A DNA stretch of 17,002 nt from an uncultured Lachnospiraceae bacterium (GCA_947591115.1 CANQCX010000018.1:1-17002), one strand, 5' to 3'. Shown: positions 6,706 through 14,736, numbered from the stretch's first letter. Numbers and translations: made by a program. Notes: generated by a model not told the origin, from the letters alone.

Positions 6706-8142
6706 ATGAAAAAAACAAAGATCATATGTACGATGGGACCGGCGACGGACAATCCGGAGGTAATGCGGAAATTGGTTCAGGAAGGAATGGATATTGCCCG
6801 TTTTAATTTTTCCCATGGCACGCACGAGGAACAGAAGGCGCGTATGGACATGTTAAAGAAGATACGCGACGAGGAGCGGAAGCCGATTGCCATTCTGCTG
6901 GATACCAAAGGGCCGGAGATCCGTACCGGCGTGTTAAAGGACGGAAAAAAGGTTATGCTGACCGAGGGCGCGACGTTTACGCTGACAAGCGAAGCGTGCG
7001 AGGGCGACGAAACGCGCGTGTCGATTACATACGGAGGACTTTCCAATGATGTACATGCAGGCAGCCGTATTTTGATCGACGACGGTCTGATCGAACTAAA
7101 AGTAATGGAAAAAAAGGAAAACGATTTGATCTGTACGGTCGTAAACGGCGGCGAGCTGGGCGAACGGAAAGGAGTCAACGTGCCGAATGTTTCGGTGCGG
7201 CTTCCGGCGATTACGGAGCAGGATCGGGACGACATCCGCTTTGGCGTGGAGCAGAATATTGATTTTATCGCGGCTTCTTTTGTACGGAATGCCGAGTGCA
7301 TCATGGAGATCAAAGCCGTTTTAAAAGAGTGCAATGCGCCGCAGATCCCGATCATTGCAAAGATTGAAAATGCGGAGGGACTGGAAAATATCGACGAGAT
7401 CATCCGCTGCGCGGACGGCATCATGGTTGCGCGCGGCGATCTGGGCGTTGAGATTCCGGCGGAGGAAGTGCCGTACATCCAAAAAGTGATGATCCAGAAA
7501 TGCAACGACAATTTCAAGCCGGTCATTACCGCAACCCAGATGCTCGATTCCATGATCCGCAATCCGCGGCCAACCCGAGCGGAGGTAACCGACGTGGCGA
7601 ATGCCGTATATGACGGTACGGATGCGGTTATGCTTTCGGGAGAAACCGCTGCCGGAAAATATCCGGTGGAAGCGCTTCGGATGATGGTGCATATCGTGGA
7701 AAGTACGGAAGAGCATCTGGACTATGAGCATTTTATGAAAAAGGCGAAAGAACACCGGATGCGCAGCACCTCCAGCGCGCTGGGTTATGCGGCGGTTACG
7801 ACAGCGGATCATCTTGGCGCAAGGTGCATTATTACCCCGACGGTTTCCGGCGTAACGGCGCGTCTGGTTTCCAAATTTAAACCGAAAATGGAGCTGATCG
7901 GAGTCAGTCCGAATGCGCGGACGCTTCGCAGAATGCAGATTTACTGGGGCGTGCGGCCGCTGAAATCCGTAGAAGCCAGCACGACGGATGAGATCTGCAA
8001 CAGCGCCATTGATATTGCGCAGGCAAAGATGTACGCGGATCCGGGAGACATCGTGGTATTGACCGCCGGAATTCCGTCCACCAGCGTGGGAGGACACCGG
8101 ACATTCGCAAGCAATATGATGCGGATCGTAACGCTGGAATAA
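6706..8142 (+). CDS. pyk: Pyruvate kinase
   Basis: Pyruvate kinase catalyses the last glycolytic step, phosphoenolpyruvate plus ADP to pyruvate plus ATP. The 478-residue product has the N-terminal TKIICTMGPATDN, the GTHEEQ region, RLPAITEQDRDDI, the active-site segment IIAKIENAEGLENIDEII, MVARGDLGVEIP, and the signature ATQMLDSMIRNPRPTRAEVT, then DAVMLSGETAAGKYP. The C-terminal allosteric domain ends at about residue 478, without the extra PEP-utiliser-like domain found in many Bacillus enzymes. ATG 6706 follows AGGGGGG by five bases; in-frame starts at 6658 and 6685 lie before that site and are rejected. The bile salt hydrolase gene starts 30 bp downstream with no terminator between, so the two may share a transcript. 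Confidence 0.97.
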   Translation: MKKTKIICTMGPATDNPEVMRKLVQEGMDIARFNFSHGTHEEQKARMDMLKKIRDEERKPIAILLDTKGPEIRTGVLKDGKKVMLTEGATFTLTSEACEGDETRVSITYGGLSNDVHAGSRILIDDGLIELKVMEKKENDLICTVVNGGELGERKGVNVPNVSVRLPAITEQDRDDIRFGVEQNIDFIAASFVRNAECIMEIKAVLKECNAPQIPIIAKIENAEGLENIDEIIRCADGIMVARGDLGVEIPAEEVPYIQKVMIQKCNDNFKPVITATQMLDSMIRNPRPTRAEVTDVANAVYDGTDAVMLSGETAAGKYPVEALRMMVHIVESTEEHLDYEHFMKKAKEHRMRSTSSALGYAAVTTADHLGARCIITPTVSGVTARLVSKFKPKMELIGVSPNARTLRRMQIYWGVRPLKSVEASTTDEICNSAIDIAQAKMYADPGDIVVLTAGIPSTSVGGHRTFASNMMRIVTLE

Positions 8143-8172
8143 TTTACGGGATTATATGAGGGGAGGAGTTTT

Positions 8173-9147
8173 ATGTGTACAGCCATTGATTATAAAACAA
8201 AAGATCATTATTTCGGGCGAAGTCTGGATTACGAGTATTCCTACCACGAAACCGTAACGATTACGCCGAGAAATTATGCGTTTCATTTCCGTATGGGAAA
8301 GACGCTAAAAAATCATTACGCCATGATCGGAATGGCGTTTGTGGTAGAGGATTATCCGCTTTATTACGATGCGGTAAACGAAAAAGGACTTGGAATGGCG
8401 GGGTTGAATTTTCCGGGAAATGCGGACTACAAAACTCCGGAGGAGGGCAGGGACAATATCGCGTCGTTTGAGTTTATTCCCTGGGTACTGGCGCAGTGCG
8501 CCAATCTGAACGAGGCGCGCAGCCTTCTTTCCAGCCTGAATCTGGTCAATGAGCCTTTCAGCAAAGAGCTTCCGCCTTCGCCGCTGCACTGGATCATTTC
8601 CAGCCGCGAAGGCTCCCTGACGGTCGAGTCGGTAAAAGAGGGACTGAAGGTCTATGAAAATCCGCTCGGAGTGCTGACCAATAACCCTCCGTTTGATGTG
8701 CAGATGCTCTATTTAAGCAATTATATGAACCTGTCTGCCGAACCTCCGGTCAACCGTTTTTCGGAGCGGCTGCCGCTTCCGGCGTACAGCCGCGGCATGG
8801 GGGCAATGGGACTGCCGGGAGATCTGTCTTCCGCCTCCCGTTTCGTAAAAGTTGCATTTACGAAAGAAAATTCCCTCTCCGGCGATTCGGAATCGGAAAG
8901 CATCAGCCAGTTTTTTCATATTTTAGGTTCGGTAGAACAGCAGAGAGGCTGCGTGCATTTAGGAGAGGGCAAGTATGAGATTACGATCTACAGCTCCTGC
9001 TGCAATACCGACAAAGGGATTTATTATTATACGACCTATGAAAACAGCCAGATTACCGGAGTAGATATGCACCATGAGGATCTGGACAAAAGCAAGCTGG
9101 TCTGTTATCCTGTAGTAACGGGACAGAACATCCTTATGCAGAATTAA
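8173..9147 (+). CDS. bsh: Bile salt hydrolase (choloylglycine hydrolase, Ntn family)
   Basis: The enzyme cleaves the amide bond of glycine- or taurine-conjugated bile acids in the cytosol. The 324-residue product has the nucleophile Cys2, exposed once Met1 is removed, and the other residues of the family active site: Arg16 and Asp19 (FGRSLDYEYS), Asn79 (MAGLNFPG), Asn170 (GVLTNNPPFD) and Arg223 (SASRFVKVAF). These align by position with the C. perfringens enzyme residues Cys2, Arg18, Asp21, Asn82, Asn175 and Arg228, which favours a true bile salt hydrolase over a penicillin V acylase. There is no signal peptide. GGGGAGGAG precedes the ATG. It follows pyruvate kinase by 30 bp and is closed by the terminator at 9253-9281. 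Substrate preference (glyco versus tauro) cannot be read here. Confidence 0.93.
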   Translation: MCTAIDYKTKDHYFGRSLDYEYSYHETVTITPRNYAFHFRMGKTLKNHYAMIGMAFVVEDYPLYYDAVNEKGLGMAGLNFPGNADYKTPEEGRDNIASFEFIPWVLAQCANLNEARSLLSSLNLVNEPFSKELPPSPLHWIISSREGSLTVESVKEGLKVYENPLGVLTNNPPFDVQMLYLSNYMNLSAEPPVNRFSERLPLPAYSRGMGAMGLPGDLSSASRFVKVAFTKENSLSGDSESESISQFFHILGSVEQQRGCVHLGEGKYEITIYSSCCNTDKGIYYYTTYENSQITGVDMHHEDLDKSKLVCYPVVTGQNILMQN

Positions 9148-9252
9148 GCAATCGGATAAAATAAAATAAAAAGGTTCTGACGCCGAAACAGGGTTGAGGC
9201 GGAAGATGCGGCATCATTTTTAAATACCAGACTGCGGTTTGCAGATTTTTTT

Positions 9253-9281
9253 GCTGTGTCTTTCGGGACACAGCTTTTTTT
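9253..9281 (+). terminator. Rho-independent terminator after bsh
   Basis: A perfect 8-bp stem (GCTGTGTC at 9253-9260, GACACAGC at 9267-9274) encloses a 6-nt loop and is followed by seven T residues. It lies about 105 bp after the bile salt hydrolase stop and ends the pyk-bsh unit. Confidence 0.9.
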
Positions 9282-9333
9282 ACCATAAAAAGCTTCCGGC
9301 GTTTGCGAAACTTTGACACCTGCGTTTTTTACG

Positions 9334-9468
9334 GTGCCGGATAGACAATACCGCGCGGCGGACATTGGAGAGCCGCCGGTACTTAGACGCCGTATTTTGG
9401 CGTCTTACGTACCGCTGCGAGCGATACATAGCGAAAGCGTGTCCGCCGGCGGTTTGTCTATCCGGCAC
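9334..9468. repeat. 135-bp near-perfect inverted repeat with internal hairpins (MITE-like or structured RNA)
   Basis: The outer arms are identical in inverted orientation for 15 bp (GTGCCGGATAGACAA at 9334-9348 and its complement at 9454-9468). Pairing then continues through 9349-9363 with 9441-9453, with about one bulged base and little else unpaired, giving ~28 pairs. Inside are a second stem (9378-9382 with 9409-9413, then AGACGCC 9385-9391 with GGCGTCT 9399-9405) and a weak third one (9413-9416 with 9430-9433). It is followed by AAGAAAAAG, not by T residues, so it is not a simple terminator for the + strand. I see no transposase and no clear target-site duplication. It could be a small non-autonomous mobile element or a leader RNA of the operon downstream. 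Confidence 0.8.
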
Positions 9469-9529
9469 AAGAAAAAGCAAAAACAAAGTTTTGTAAACAC
9501 CGAGCGATTGTCATGAAGAAGGGAGCGTT

Positions 9530-9799
9530 ATGGAAACAAGAGTTGCACTGATTGGAATTATCGTAGAAAATCCGGACTCCGTAGAGCGGTTAAACCGGCT
9601 GCTGCATGAATACAGCGCCTGCATCATAGGGCGCATGGGGATTCCGTATCCCAAAAGAGAAATCAGCATTATCAGCGTAGCCGTTGACGCGCCGCAGGAT
9701 AAGATCAATACGCTGTCCGGAAAGATCGGAAAGCTGGACGGCATCAGCGCAAAAACGGTATATTCCAATATTATGGGAAAAGACGGAGAACCGACATGA
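9530..9799 (+). CDS. Iron-only hydrogenase system regulator, TM1266 family (ACT-like)
   Basis: This 89-residue cytosolic protein matches the small ACT-like family named after Thermotoga TM1266, often found with [FeFe]-hydrogenase maturation genes and thought to regulate them; the mechanism is not established. Visible features are the N-terminal strand TRVALIGIIVENPDSVERLN, the helix LLHEYSACIIGRMGIPYP, the strand EISIISVAVDAPQDKIN, and the GKIGKLDGISAKTVYS tail, as in NikR C-terminal-like ACT folds. GAAGGGAGCG precedes the ATG. Its TGA overlaps the hydE ATG (ATGA at 9796-9799), so translation of the two is likely coupled. It is the first gene of the maturation operon, just after the inverted repeat. 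Confidence 0.85.
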   Translation: METRVALIGIIVENPDSVERLNRLLHEYSACIIGRMGIPYPKREISIISVAVDAPQDKINTLSGKIGKLDGISAKTVYSNIMGKDGEPT

Positions 9800-10842
9800 A
9801 CCGGATCCGGCGGATAGCAGAAACGATTCAGGAAAAACAAAATATCACGCTTGAAGAATTGCGAAAGCTGCTGGAAACGGAGGATGCCGAAGGAATGGAA
9901 GAATTGTTTGCGGCAGCAAGAAAAACCGCGCAGAGCATTTACGGGAACCGGATCTATATCCGCGGCCTGATCGAATTTTCCAATTATTGTAAAAACGATT
10001 GTTATTACTGCGGAATCCGAAGAAGCAACGAAAACGCCCAGCGTTACCGGCTGACCAAAGAACAGATCGTTTCCTGCTGCAGGGAAGGGTACGCGCTGGG
10101 GTTCCGCACGTTTGTCCTGCAGAGCGGGGAGGATCTGTATTTTACGGACGATAGGATCTGTGAGATCGTATCGGAAATCCGAAACCGTTTTCCGGATTGC
10201 GCCATTACGCTTTCGCTCGGAGAAAAAGAAAAGGAAAGCTACCGGAAATATTTTGAGGCCGGCGCCGACCGATATCTGCTGCGGCACGAAACCGCGGATG
10301 AAGCTCATTACCGGAAGCTGCATCCGCCCGAGCTTTCCTTAAAACACCGGCTGCAGTGCCTTTGGGATTTAAAGGAGATCGGATATCAGACCGGCTGCGG
10401 ATTTATGGTCGGCTCGCCCGGACAGACCATTGAAACGCTGTATGAGGATTTACAACTGATTCGGGAGCTGCAGCCGCACATGGTCGGTATCGGCCCGTTT
10501 ATTCCGCAGCATGATACGCCGTTTGCGAAGGAAAAAGCGGGGACGCTGGAGCGCACGCTCCGCCTTCTGGCGATTATCCGCCTGATGCATCCGCATGTGC
10601 TGCTTCCGGCGACAACGGCGCTCGGAACGATTCATCCGATGGGAAGGGAAAAAGGAATACTGGCGGGAGCCAACGTAGTTATGCCGAATCTGTCGCCGGT
10701 TTCTGTGCGCAAAAAATACGAACTGTATGACAACAAGATCTGTACTGGAGACGAGGCGGCGGAATGCCGTTTCTGCCTGCAGAAAAAAATAGAAAAAATC
10801 GGCTTTCGCATAGATGTTTCTCGGGGCGATTATCCGGAATAA
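9796..10842 (+). CDS. hydE: [FeFe]-hydrogenase H-cluster maturase HydE (radical SAM)
   Basis: HydE is a radical SAM enzyme that acts in building the diiron subcluster of the [FeFe]-hydrogenase H-cluster, downstream of HydG. In this 348-residue protein the SAM-cluster motif CX3CX2C is Cys65, Cys69 and Cys72 (NYCKNDCYYCGIRR). The preceding YGNRIYIRGLIEFSNY and the later LQSGED and GFMVGSPGQT are typical of the BioB/ThiH/HydE group. A second site, CX7CX2C, is at Cys316, Cys324 and Cys327; it is present in some HydE proteins, including the Thermotoga enzyme, and is reported as not required for activity. The start overlaps the stop of the TM1266-type gene by 4 bp. A 55-bp gap with a GGGAGG site separates it from hydG. 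Confidence 0.95.
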   Translation: MNRIRRIAETIQEKQNITLEELRKLLETEDAEGMEELFAAARKTAQSIYGNRIYIRGLIEFSNYCKNDCYYCGIRRSNENAQRYRLTKEQIVSCCREGYALGFRTFVLQSGEDLYFTDDRICEIVSEIRNRFPDCAITLSLGEKEKESYRKYFEAGADRYLLRHETADEAHYRKLHPPELSLKHRLQCLWDLKEIGYQTGCGFMVGSPGQTIETLYEDLQLIRELQPHMVGIGPFIPQHDTPFAKEKAGTLERTLRLLAIIRLMHPHVLLPATTALGTIHPMGREKGILAGANVVMPNLSPVSVRKKYELYDNKICTGDEAAECRFCLQKKIEKIGFRIDVSRGDYPE

Positions 10843-10897
10843 CATCGGCGTTTGAAAAGCTTTGCAATGACCGAAAAAGAAAAAGGGAGGAAAAGAA

Positions 10898-12316
10898 ATG
10901 TATCGTGCAGAATCATTAAAAGCGGAGGAGTTTATTTCCGACGAGGAAATCCGCCAGACGCTTGCGTATGCAGACGAAAACAAGGACAATGAAAAGCTGG
11001 TGGATGAAATCTTAAAAAAAGCGGAAAAGAGAAAAGGCTTAGATCACAGGGAGGCTTCGGTGCTTCTGGCATGTGAAATTCCGGAAAAAATTGAAAAAAT
11101 GTACGCGCTGGCCAAGCAGATCAAACAGGATTATTACGGAAACCGGATCGTATTATTCGCTCCGCTGTATCTTTCCAACTATTGCGTCAACGGCTGCGTA
11201 TACTGTCCGTATCATGCAAAAAATAAACATATTGCCCGCAAGAAGCTGACGCAGGAGGAGATCAGAAAAGAAGTCATTGCGCTTCAGGATATGGGACATA
11301 AGCGTCTGGCAATCGAAGCGGGAGAGGATCCGGTCAACAATCCGATCGAGTATATTCTGGAATGCATTCAGACGATTTACAGCATCAAACATAAAAACGG
11401 CGCGATCCGCCGCGTCAATGTCAATATTGCGGCGACTACCGTAGAAAATTACCGGAAGCTGAAGGAGGCCGGAATCGGAACCTATATACTGTTTCAGGAA
11501 ACTTATAATAAAGAGTCTTATGAAAAGCTGCATCCGACCGGACCAAAGCATGACTATGCGTATCATACGGAGGCAATGGATCGCGCGATGGAGGGCGGAA
11601 TCGACGACGTCGGTCTGGGCGTGCTGTTCGGACTGGAAATGTACCGGTATGAATTTGCCGGATTGCTGATGCACGCGGAGCATTTGGAGGCGGTGCATGG
11701 CGTCGGACCGCATACCATCAGCGTACCGAGGGTAAAGCGTGCGGACGACATCAATCCGGACGATTTTGACAACGGAATCAGCGACGATATTTTTGCAAAA
11801 ATCTGCGCGTTGATCCGTATTTCCGTACCGTATACCGGAATGATCATTTCGACGAGGGAAAGCCAGTCCGTACGTGAAAAAGTGCTGCCGTTGGGAGTAT
11901 CGCAGATCAGCGGCGGCTCGCGTACCAGCGTGGGCGGTTATGCGGAGCCGGAACCAGAGGAAGAAAATTCGGCGCAGTTTGACGTCAGCGACCAGCGTTC
12001 TCTGGATGAAGTAGTCAACTGGCTGATGAAGCTGGGATATATTCCGAGTTTTTGTACCGCCTGCTATCGGGAGGGCAGAACGGGCGACCGCTTTATGACG
12101 CTTTGTAAAAATATGCAGATTTTGAACTGCTGCCATCCGAATGCGCTGATGACATTAAAAGAATATCTGGAAGATTATGCAAGTGAGGAAACAAAAGAGA
12201 TCGGCATGAAGCTGATCGAGCGCGAACTGGAAAAAATACCGAATCCGAAGGTAAAACAGACGGCGAGTGAACATATTCACGATATTGCGGGAGGCAAGCG
12301 GGATTTCCGTTTTTAA
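10898..12316 (+). CDS. hydG: [FeFe]-hydrogenase H-cluster maturase HydG (radical SAM tyrosine lyase)
   Basis: HydG splits tyrosine into p-cresol and a glycine-derived fragment that yields the CO and CN- ligands of the hydrogenase active site. The 472-residue product has the SAM-cluster motif CX3CX2C at Cys96, Cys100 and Cys103 (NYCVNGCVYC). The C-terminal CX2CX22C that holds the auxiliary cluster is at Cys386, Cys389 and Cys412 (FCTACYREGRTGDRF). This C-terminal motif separates HydG from the related thiamine enzyme ThiH. Other family features include IEAGEDPVNNP, QETYNKESYEKLHPTGPK and QISGGSRTSVGGY. GGGAGG lies before the ATG. hydF follows 29 bp later, so the four genes read as one operon. 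Confidence 0.97.
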   Translation: MYRAESLKAEEFISDEEIRQTLAYADENKDNEKLVDEILKKAEKRKGLDHREASVLLACEIPEKIEKMYALAKQIKQDYYGNRIVLFAPLYLSNYCVNGCVYCPYHAKNKHIARKKLTQEEIRKEVIALQDMGHKRLAIEAGEDPVNNPIEYILECIQTIYSIKHKNGAIRRVNVNIAATTVENYRKLKEAGIGTYILFQETYNKESYEKLHPTGPKHDYAYHTEAMDRAMEGGIDDVGLGVLFGLEMYRYEFAGLLMHAEHLEAVHGVGPHTISVPRVKRADDINPDDFDNGISDDIFAKICALIRISVPYTGMIISTRESQSVREKVLPLGVSQISGGSRTSVGGYAEPEPEEENSAQFDVSDQRSLDEVVNWLMKLGYIPSFCTACYREGRTGDRFMTLCKNMQILNCCHPNALMTLKEYLEDYASEETKEIGMKLIERELEKIPNPKVKQTASEHIHDIAGGKRDFRF

Positions 12317-12345
12317 TCCGCGATCACATTTGACGGAGGAATATC

Positions 12346-13575
12346 ATGACCAATCTAAACCATACACCGTCCGGAAACCGGCTCCATATCGGAATCTTCG
12401 GAAAAACAAACAGCGGAAAATCTTCGTTCATCAATGCGTTTGCGGGACAGGAAATTTCCATTGTAGCCGATGTGGCGGGAACCACGACCGATCCCGTTTA
12501 TAAACCAATGGAGATTCATCCGCTGGGACCTTGCGTTTTGATGGATACGGCGGGATTTGACGATGAAAGTATTCTGGGAAGCCGACGGATGGAAAAAACT
12601 GCAGCGGCAGCGGAAAAAGCGGATATAGCGGTCATTCTTCTCGCGGCGCAGCCGCCGGAGGAGGACGGCGTTTTTTCCCGGCGTTTTGGGCAGGAGGCGC
12701 ATTGGTATCGGAAATTTAAGGAAAAGAAAACGCCGGTGCTTTTTGTCATCAGCCAAGCGGATCTTTGCAGCGAAGCGGAAGCGTTTGCCGCATGGGTTCA
12801 CAAGGAAACCGGAGAGGAGGCGCTGGCGGTCAGCGCAAAAACAGGAGACGGCATGGAACGGGTGCGGGAAATGCTTGCCCGTCTGCTGCCGGAGGATTTG
12901 GAAGCGGACTCCATTACGGGAGATTTGGTTTCGGAAAATGATACGGTGCTTTTAGTTATGCCGCAGGATATTCAGGCGCCGAAAGGAAGGCTGATTCTGC
13001 CGCAGGTGCAGACGCTTCGAGAGCTTCTGGATAAAAAATGTCTGGTTCTGTGCGTGACCACAGATAAAATGGTGCGCGCGCTTTCGTGGCTCCGGCAGCC
13101 GCCGAAGCTGATCGTGACCGATTCGCAGGTATTTGGCTATGTATATGAGCAGAAGCCAAAGGAAAGTATGCTGACCTCGTTTTCCGTCCTGTTTGCCGCA
13201 TACAAAGGAGATCTTCCGTATTACTGCGAGGGTGCCAGATTCATCGATTCCCTTACGGAAAATTCCCGCGTATTGATCGCGGAATGCTGCACGCATGCGC
13301 CGCTGGCGGAAGATATCGGAAGGGAAAAGCTGCCGCGTATGCTCCGCAGGAGGATCGGGGAGGCGCTGTCGGTCGATATCGTCAGCGGAACGGATTTTCC
13401 GCAGGAGCTGTCGCAGTATGACCTGATCATCCAGTGCGGCGCCTGTATGTTTAACAAAAAATACGTTCAGGCGCGTATCGGCAGGGCAAAGGAGCAGCAT
13501 GTCCCGATGACCAATTACGGCGTGGCGATCGCGCATCTGACCGGAATATTGGATAAGATCAGTACCGGATGCTGA
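12346..13575 (+). CDS. hydF: [FeFe]-hydrogenase maturation GTPase HydF
   Basis: HydF is the scaffold GTPase on which the diiron subcluster is assembled and handed to apo-hydrogenase. The 409-residue product has a TrmE/Era-type G domain: Walker A GKTNSGKS (residues 19-26), switch region AGTTTDP, G3 DTAGFDD and G4-like SQAD. A dimerisation domain follows, then the C-terminal cluster domain with CTH at 315-317 and CGAC at 364-367. These three cysteines (315, 364, 367) fit the family motif CxH...HCxxC, except that the histidine before the last CxxC is glutamine (IIQCGAC). ACGGAGG precedes the ATG. No hydrogenase structural gene is nearby, so the product must act on HydA encoded elsewhere. Confidence 0.95.
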   Translation: MTNLNHTPSGNRLHIGIFGKTNSGKSSFINAFAGQEISIVADVAGTTTDPVYKPMEIHPLGPCVLMDTAGFDDESILGSRRMEKTAAAAEKADIAVILLAAQPPEEDGVFSRRFGQEAHWYRKFKEKKTPVLFVISQADLCSEAEAFAAWVHKETGEEALAVSAKTGDGMERVREMLARLLPEDLEADSITGDLVSENDTVLLVMPQDIQAPKGRLILPQVQTLRELLDKKCLVLCVTTDKMVRALSWLRQPPKLIVTDSQVFGYVYEQKPKESMLTSFSVLFAAYKGDLPYYCEGARFIDSLTENSRVLIAECCTHAPLAEDIGREKLPRMLRRRIGEALSVDIVSGTDFPQELSQYDLIIQCGACMFNKKYVQARIGRAKEQHVPMTNYGVAIAHLTGILDKISTGC

Positions 13576-13630
13576 TTTGCGGGAAAATGCGTTTCATTTG
13601 CGATTCCTTCTTTTCTTTCCGGCGCATTTA

Positions 13631-13639
13631 TGATAAGAT
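13631..13639 (+). promoter_or_regulatory. Extended -10 promoter for degV
   Basis: TGATAAGAT at 13631-13639 fits an extended -10 element (TGn plus TAAGAT). No good -35 box is seen at the right spacing (TTTTCT at 13611-13616). It lies in the 150-bp gap between hydF and the DegV gene and would give a leader of about 80 nt containing a small CCGAA/TTCGG hairpin at about 13682-13695. Confidence 0.45.
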
Positions 13640-13725
13640 ACTTACTATGATGCCGGAATCAAGTGCAGGGCCGGAGAAGAACCGAAAAGTTTCGGCTTCA
13701 AATTTCAGGAAAGAAGAAGCAGATT

Positions 13726-14586
13726 ATGGAAAAAATAGCGATTATTACAGATTCCTGCGCAGATGTCGCACAGGAATATCGGGACAAGTATGATATTTAT
13801 GTACTGCCGATGGTAATTTTAAACGGAGAGAAAGAATATCATGACGGGATTGACATTACCTCGCAGGATGTCTACCGGATGCAGGAGACGCAGGATATGA
13901 AAACCGCCTCGCCGACCGGAAGCGATGTGATGGAAGTTTTTTCCCAAGTCCACAAGAAGGGATATACCCATGCGATTGTGATCCTGCTGGCGTCCGGCTT
14001 GTCGGGAACCTGTAATTCGGTAAGACTGCTGGCGGAATCCGAGGAGAATCTTACGATAGAAGTATTTGACAGCAAGAGCGGAAGCATCGGCTATGGGGCG
14101 GTTGTGGTTGCGCTTGCGCAGTATCGCGACGCGGGTCTGTCTTTTGAAGAATTAAAGAAAAAAGCGGCGGAGCTGATTCAAAACAGCTTTGTATTTTTTG
14201 CCATCGGTTCTCTTGATCATCTGGAAAAGGGCGGACGGATCGGAAAAGCCACCGCTTTTGTGGGAAATCTTATGAAGATCAAACCGATCCTGTCTTTTGA
14301 AAAAGAGCAGGGAGAGATTTTTGTTCCGGCAAAAGTGCATGGGGCAAAGGCGCTGCCGGCAAAGCTGCAAGCGCTTGTGGATAAGCTGATCGAAGAGCAT
14401 CCAAAACAGGAATTTATGATCTTGGTAGCAGACGGCGCGCTGCCGGAGGAGCGTGATGCGCTGGAGCAGCAGTTGAAGGATGCCTATCCGCAGATGAAGG
14501 AATGTCTGCGCGCGCGGATCGGCGCGGCGCTCAGCGTCTATTTAGGCTCCGGACTGCTGGGTGCGGGAGTGCTGTTTTTATCCTAA
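13726..14586 (+). CDS. DegV family protein (FakB-like fatty-acid-binding protein)
   Basis: DegV/FakB proteins bind a single fatty acid and, in Firmicutes, present it to the kinase FakA for phosphorylation and entry into phospholipid synthesis. The 286-residue product has the family start MEKIAIITDSCADV, the TASPTGSDV loop near residue 60, LLASGLSGTCNSVRL, FDSKSGSIGYGAVVV, and SLDHLEKGGRIGK, all parts of the lipid-binding fold. ATG 13726 gives this normal start; the frame is open upstream to 13663, but that extension does not look like the family. The ribosome binding site is weak (AGGAAAGAAG). FakA is not in the window, so the role is inferred from the family. The gene has its own promoter and terminator. 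Confidence 0.92.
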   Translation: MEKIAIITDSCADVAQEYRDKYDIYVLPMVILNGEKEYHDGIDITSQDVYRMQETQDMKTASPTGSDVMEVFSQVHKKGYTHAIVILLASGLSGTCNSVRLLAESEENLTIEVFDSKSGSIGYGAVVVALAQYRDAGLSFEELKKKAAELIQNSFVFFAIGSLDHLEKGGRIGKATAFVGNLMKIKPILSFEKEQGEIFVPAKVHGAKALPAKLQALVDKLIEEHPKQEFMILVADGALPEERDALEQQLKDAYPQMKECLRARIGAALSVYLGSGLLGAGVLFLS

Positions 14587-14621
14587 AGGATTTTTATTGT
14601 AAATTATTTTTTAACGGCAGG

Positions 14622-14658
14622 GCCGTCACTATTGCAGATAGTGGCGGCTGTCTTTTTC
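14622..14658 (+). terminator. Rho-independent terminator after degV
   Basis: An 11-bp stem pairs 14622-14632 (GCCGTCACTAT) with 14638-14648 (ATAGTGGCGGC), with one G-U pair and a 5-nt loop, then TGTCTTTTTC. It lies 36 bp past the DegV stop. Confidence 0.8.
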
Positions 14659-14730
14659 TCCTTTGCTGCGGTACATGAAAATTGACGAACTTTTATGGAA
14701 ATAGGGATAGCTTTTGAAACGGAAATTAGG

Positions 14731-14736
14731 TATAAT
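14731..14736 (+). promoter_or_regulatory. Probable promoter (-10 box) for the YARHG/zinc-ribbon gene run
   Basis: A consensus TATAAT lies at 14731-14736, 52 bp before the first start codon of the run. No matching -35 box is at 17 bp (TAGCTT at 14708-14713). TTGACG at 14682-14687 and TTGAAA at 14714-14719 are at the wrong distance. An activator or an alternative sigma factor could compensate. Confidence 0.45.

Larger units (their letters stand above)
9148..9529. other. Intergenic region without a credible gene
   Basis: This 382-bp gap contains an A-rich stretch after bsh, the terminator at 9253-9281, and the large inverted repeat at 9334-9468. A short open frame (9313-9516) crosses the repeat, but it has no good ribosome binding site and a matching frame exists on the other strand, as expected of an inverted repeat. 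I could not find a clean sigma-A promoter for the hydrogenase maturation operon; a short palindrome ACAAAGTTTTGT lies at 9483-9494. Confidence 0.7.

Noticed and set aside
7321..8097. 258-codon minus-strand open frame opposite pyruvate kinase
   Set aside because: The + strand is unmistakably pyruvate kinase over the whole stretch; the opposite frame shows no recognisable domain.
9483..9494. Palindrome ACAAAGTTTTGT as a Rex or other operator for the hydrogenase operon
   Set aside because: It is short, does not match the Rex consensus (TTGTTAA-N4-TTAACAA), and could arise by chance in an A/T-rich stretch.
9313..9516. Small open frame of 67 codons across the inverted repeat
   Set aside because: No ribosome binding site, composition set by the repeat, and a similar frame on the opposite strand; best read as non-coding.
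10898..12316. Alternative call of ThiH (tyrosine lyase of thiamine synthesis)
   Set aside because: The C-terminal CX2CX22C motif and the hydE and hydF neighbours fit HydG; no thiamine genes are nearby.
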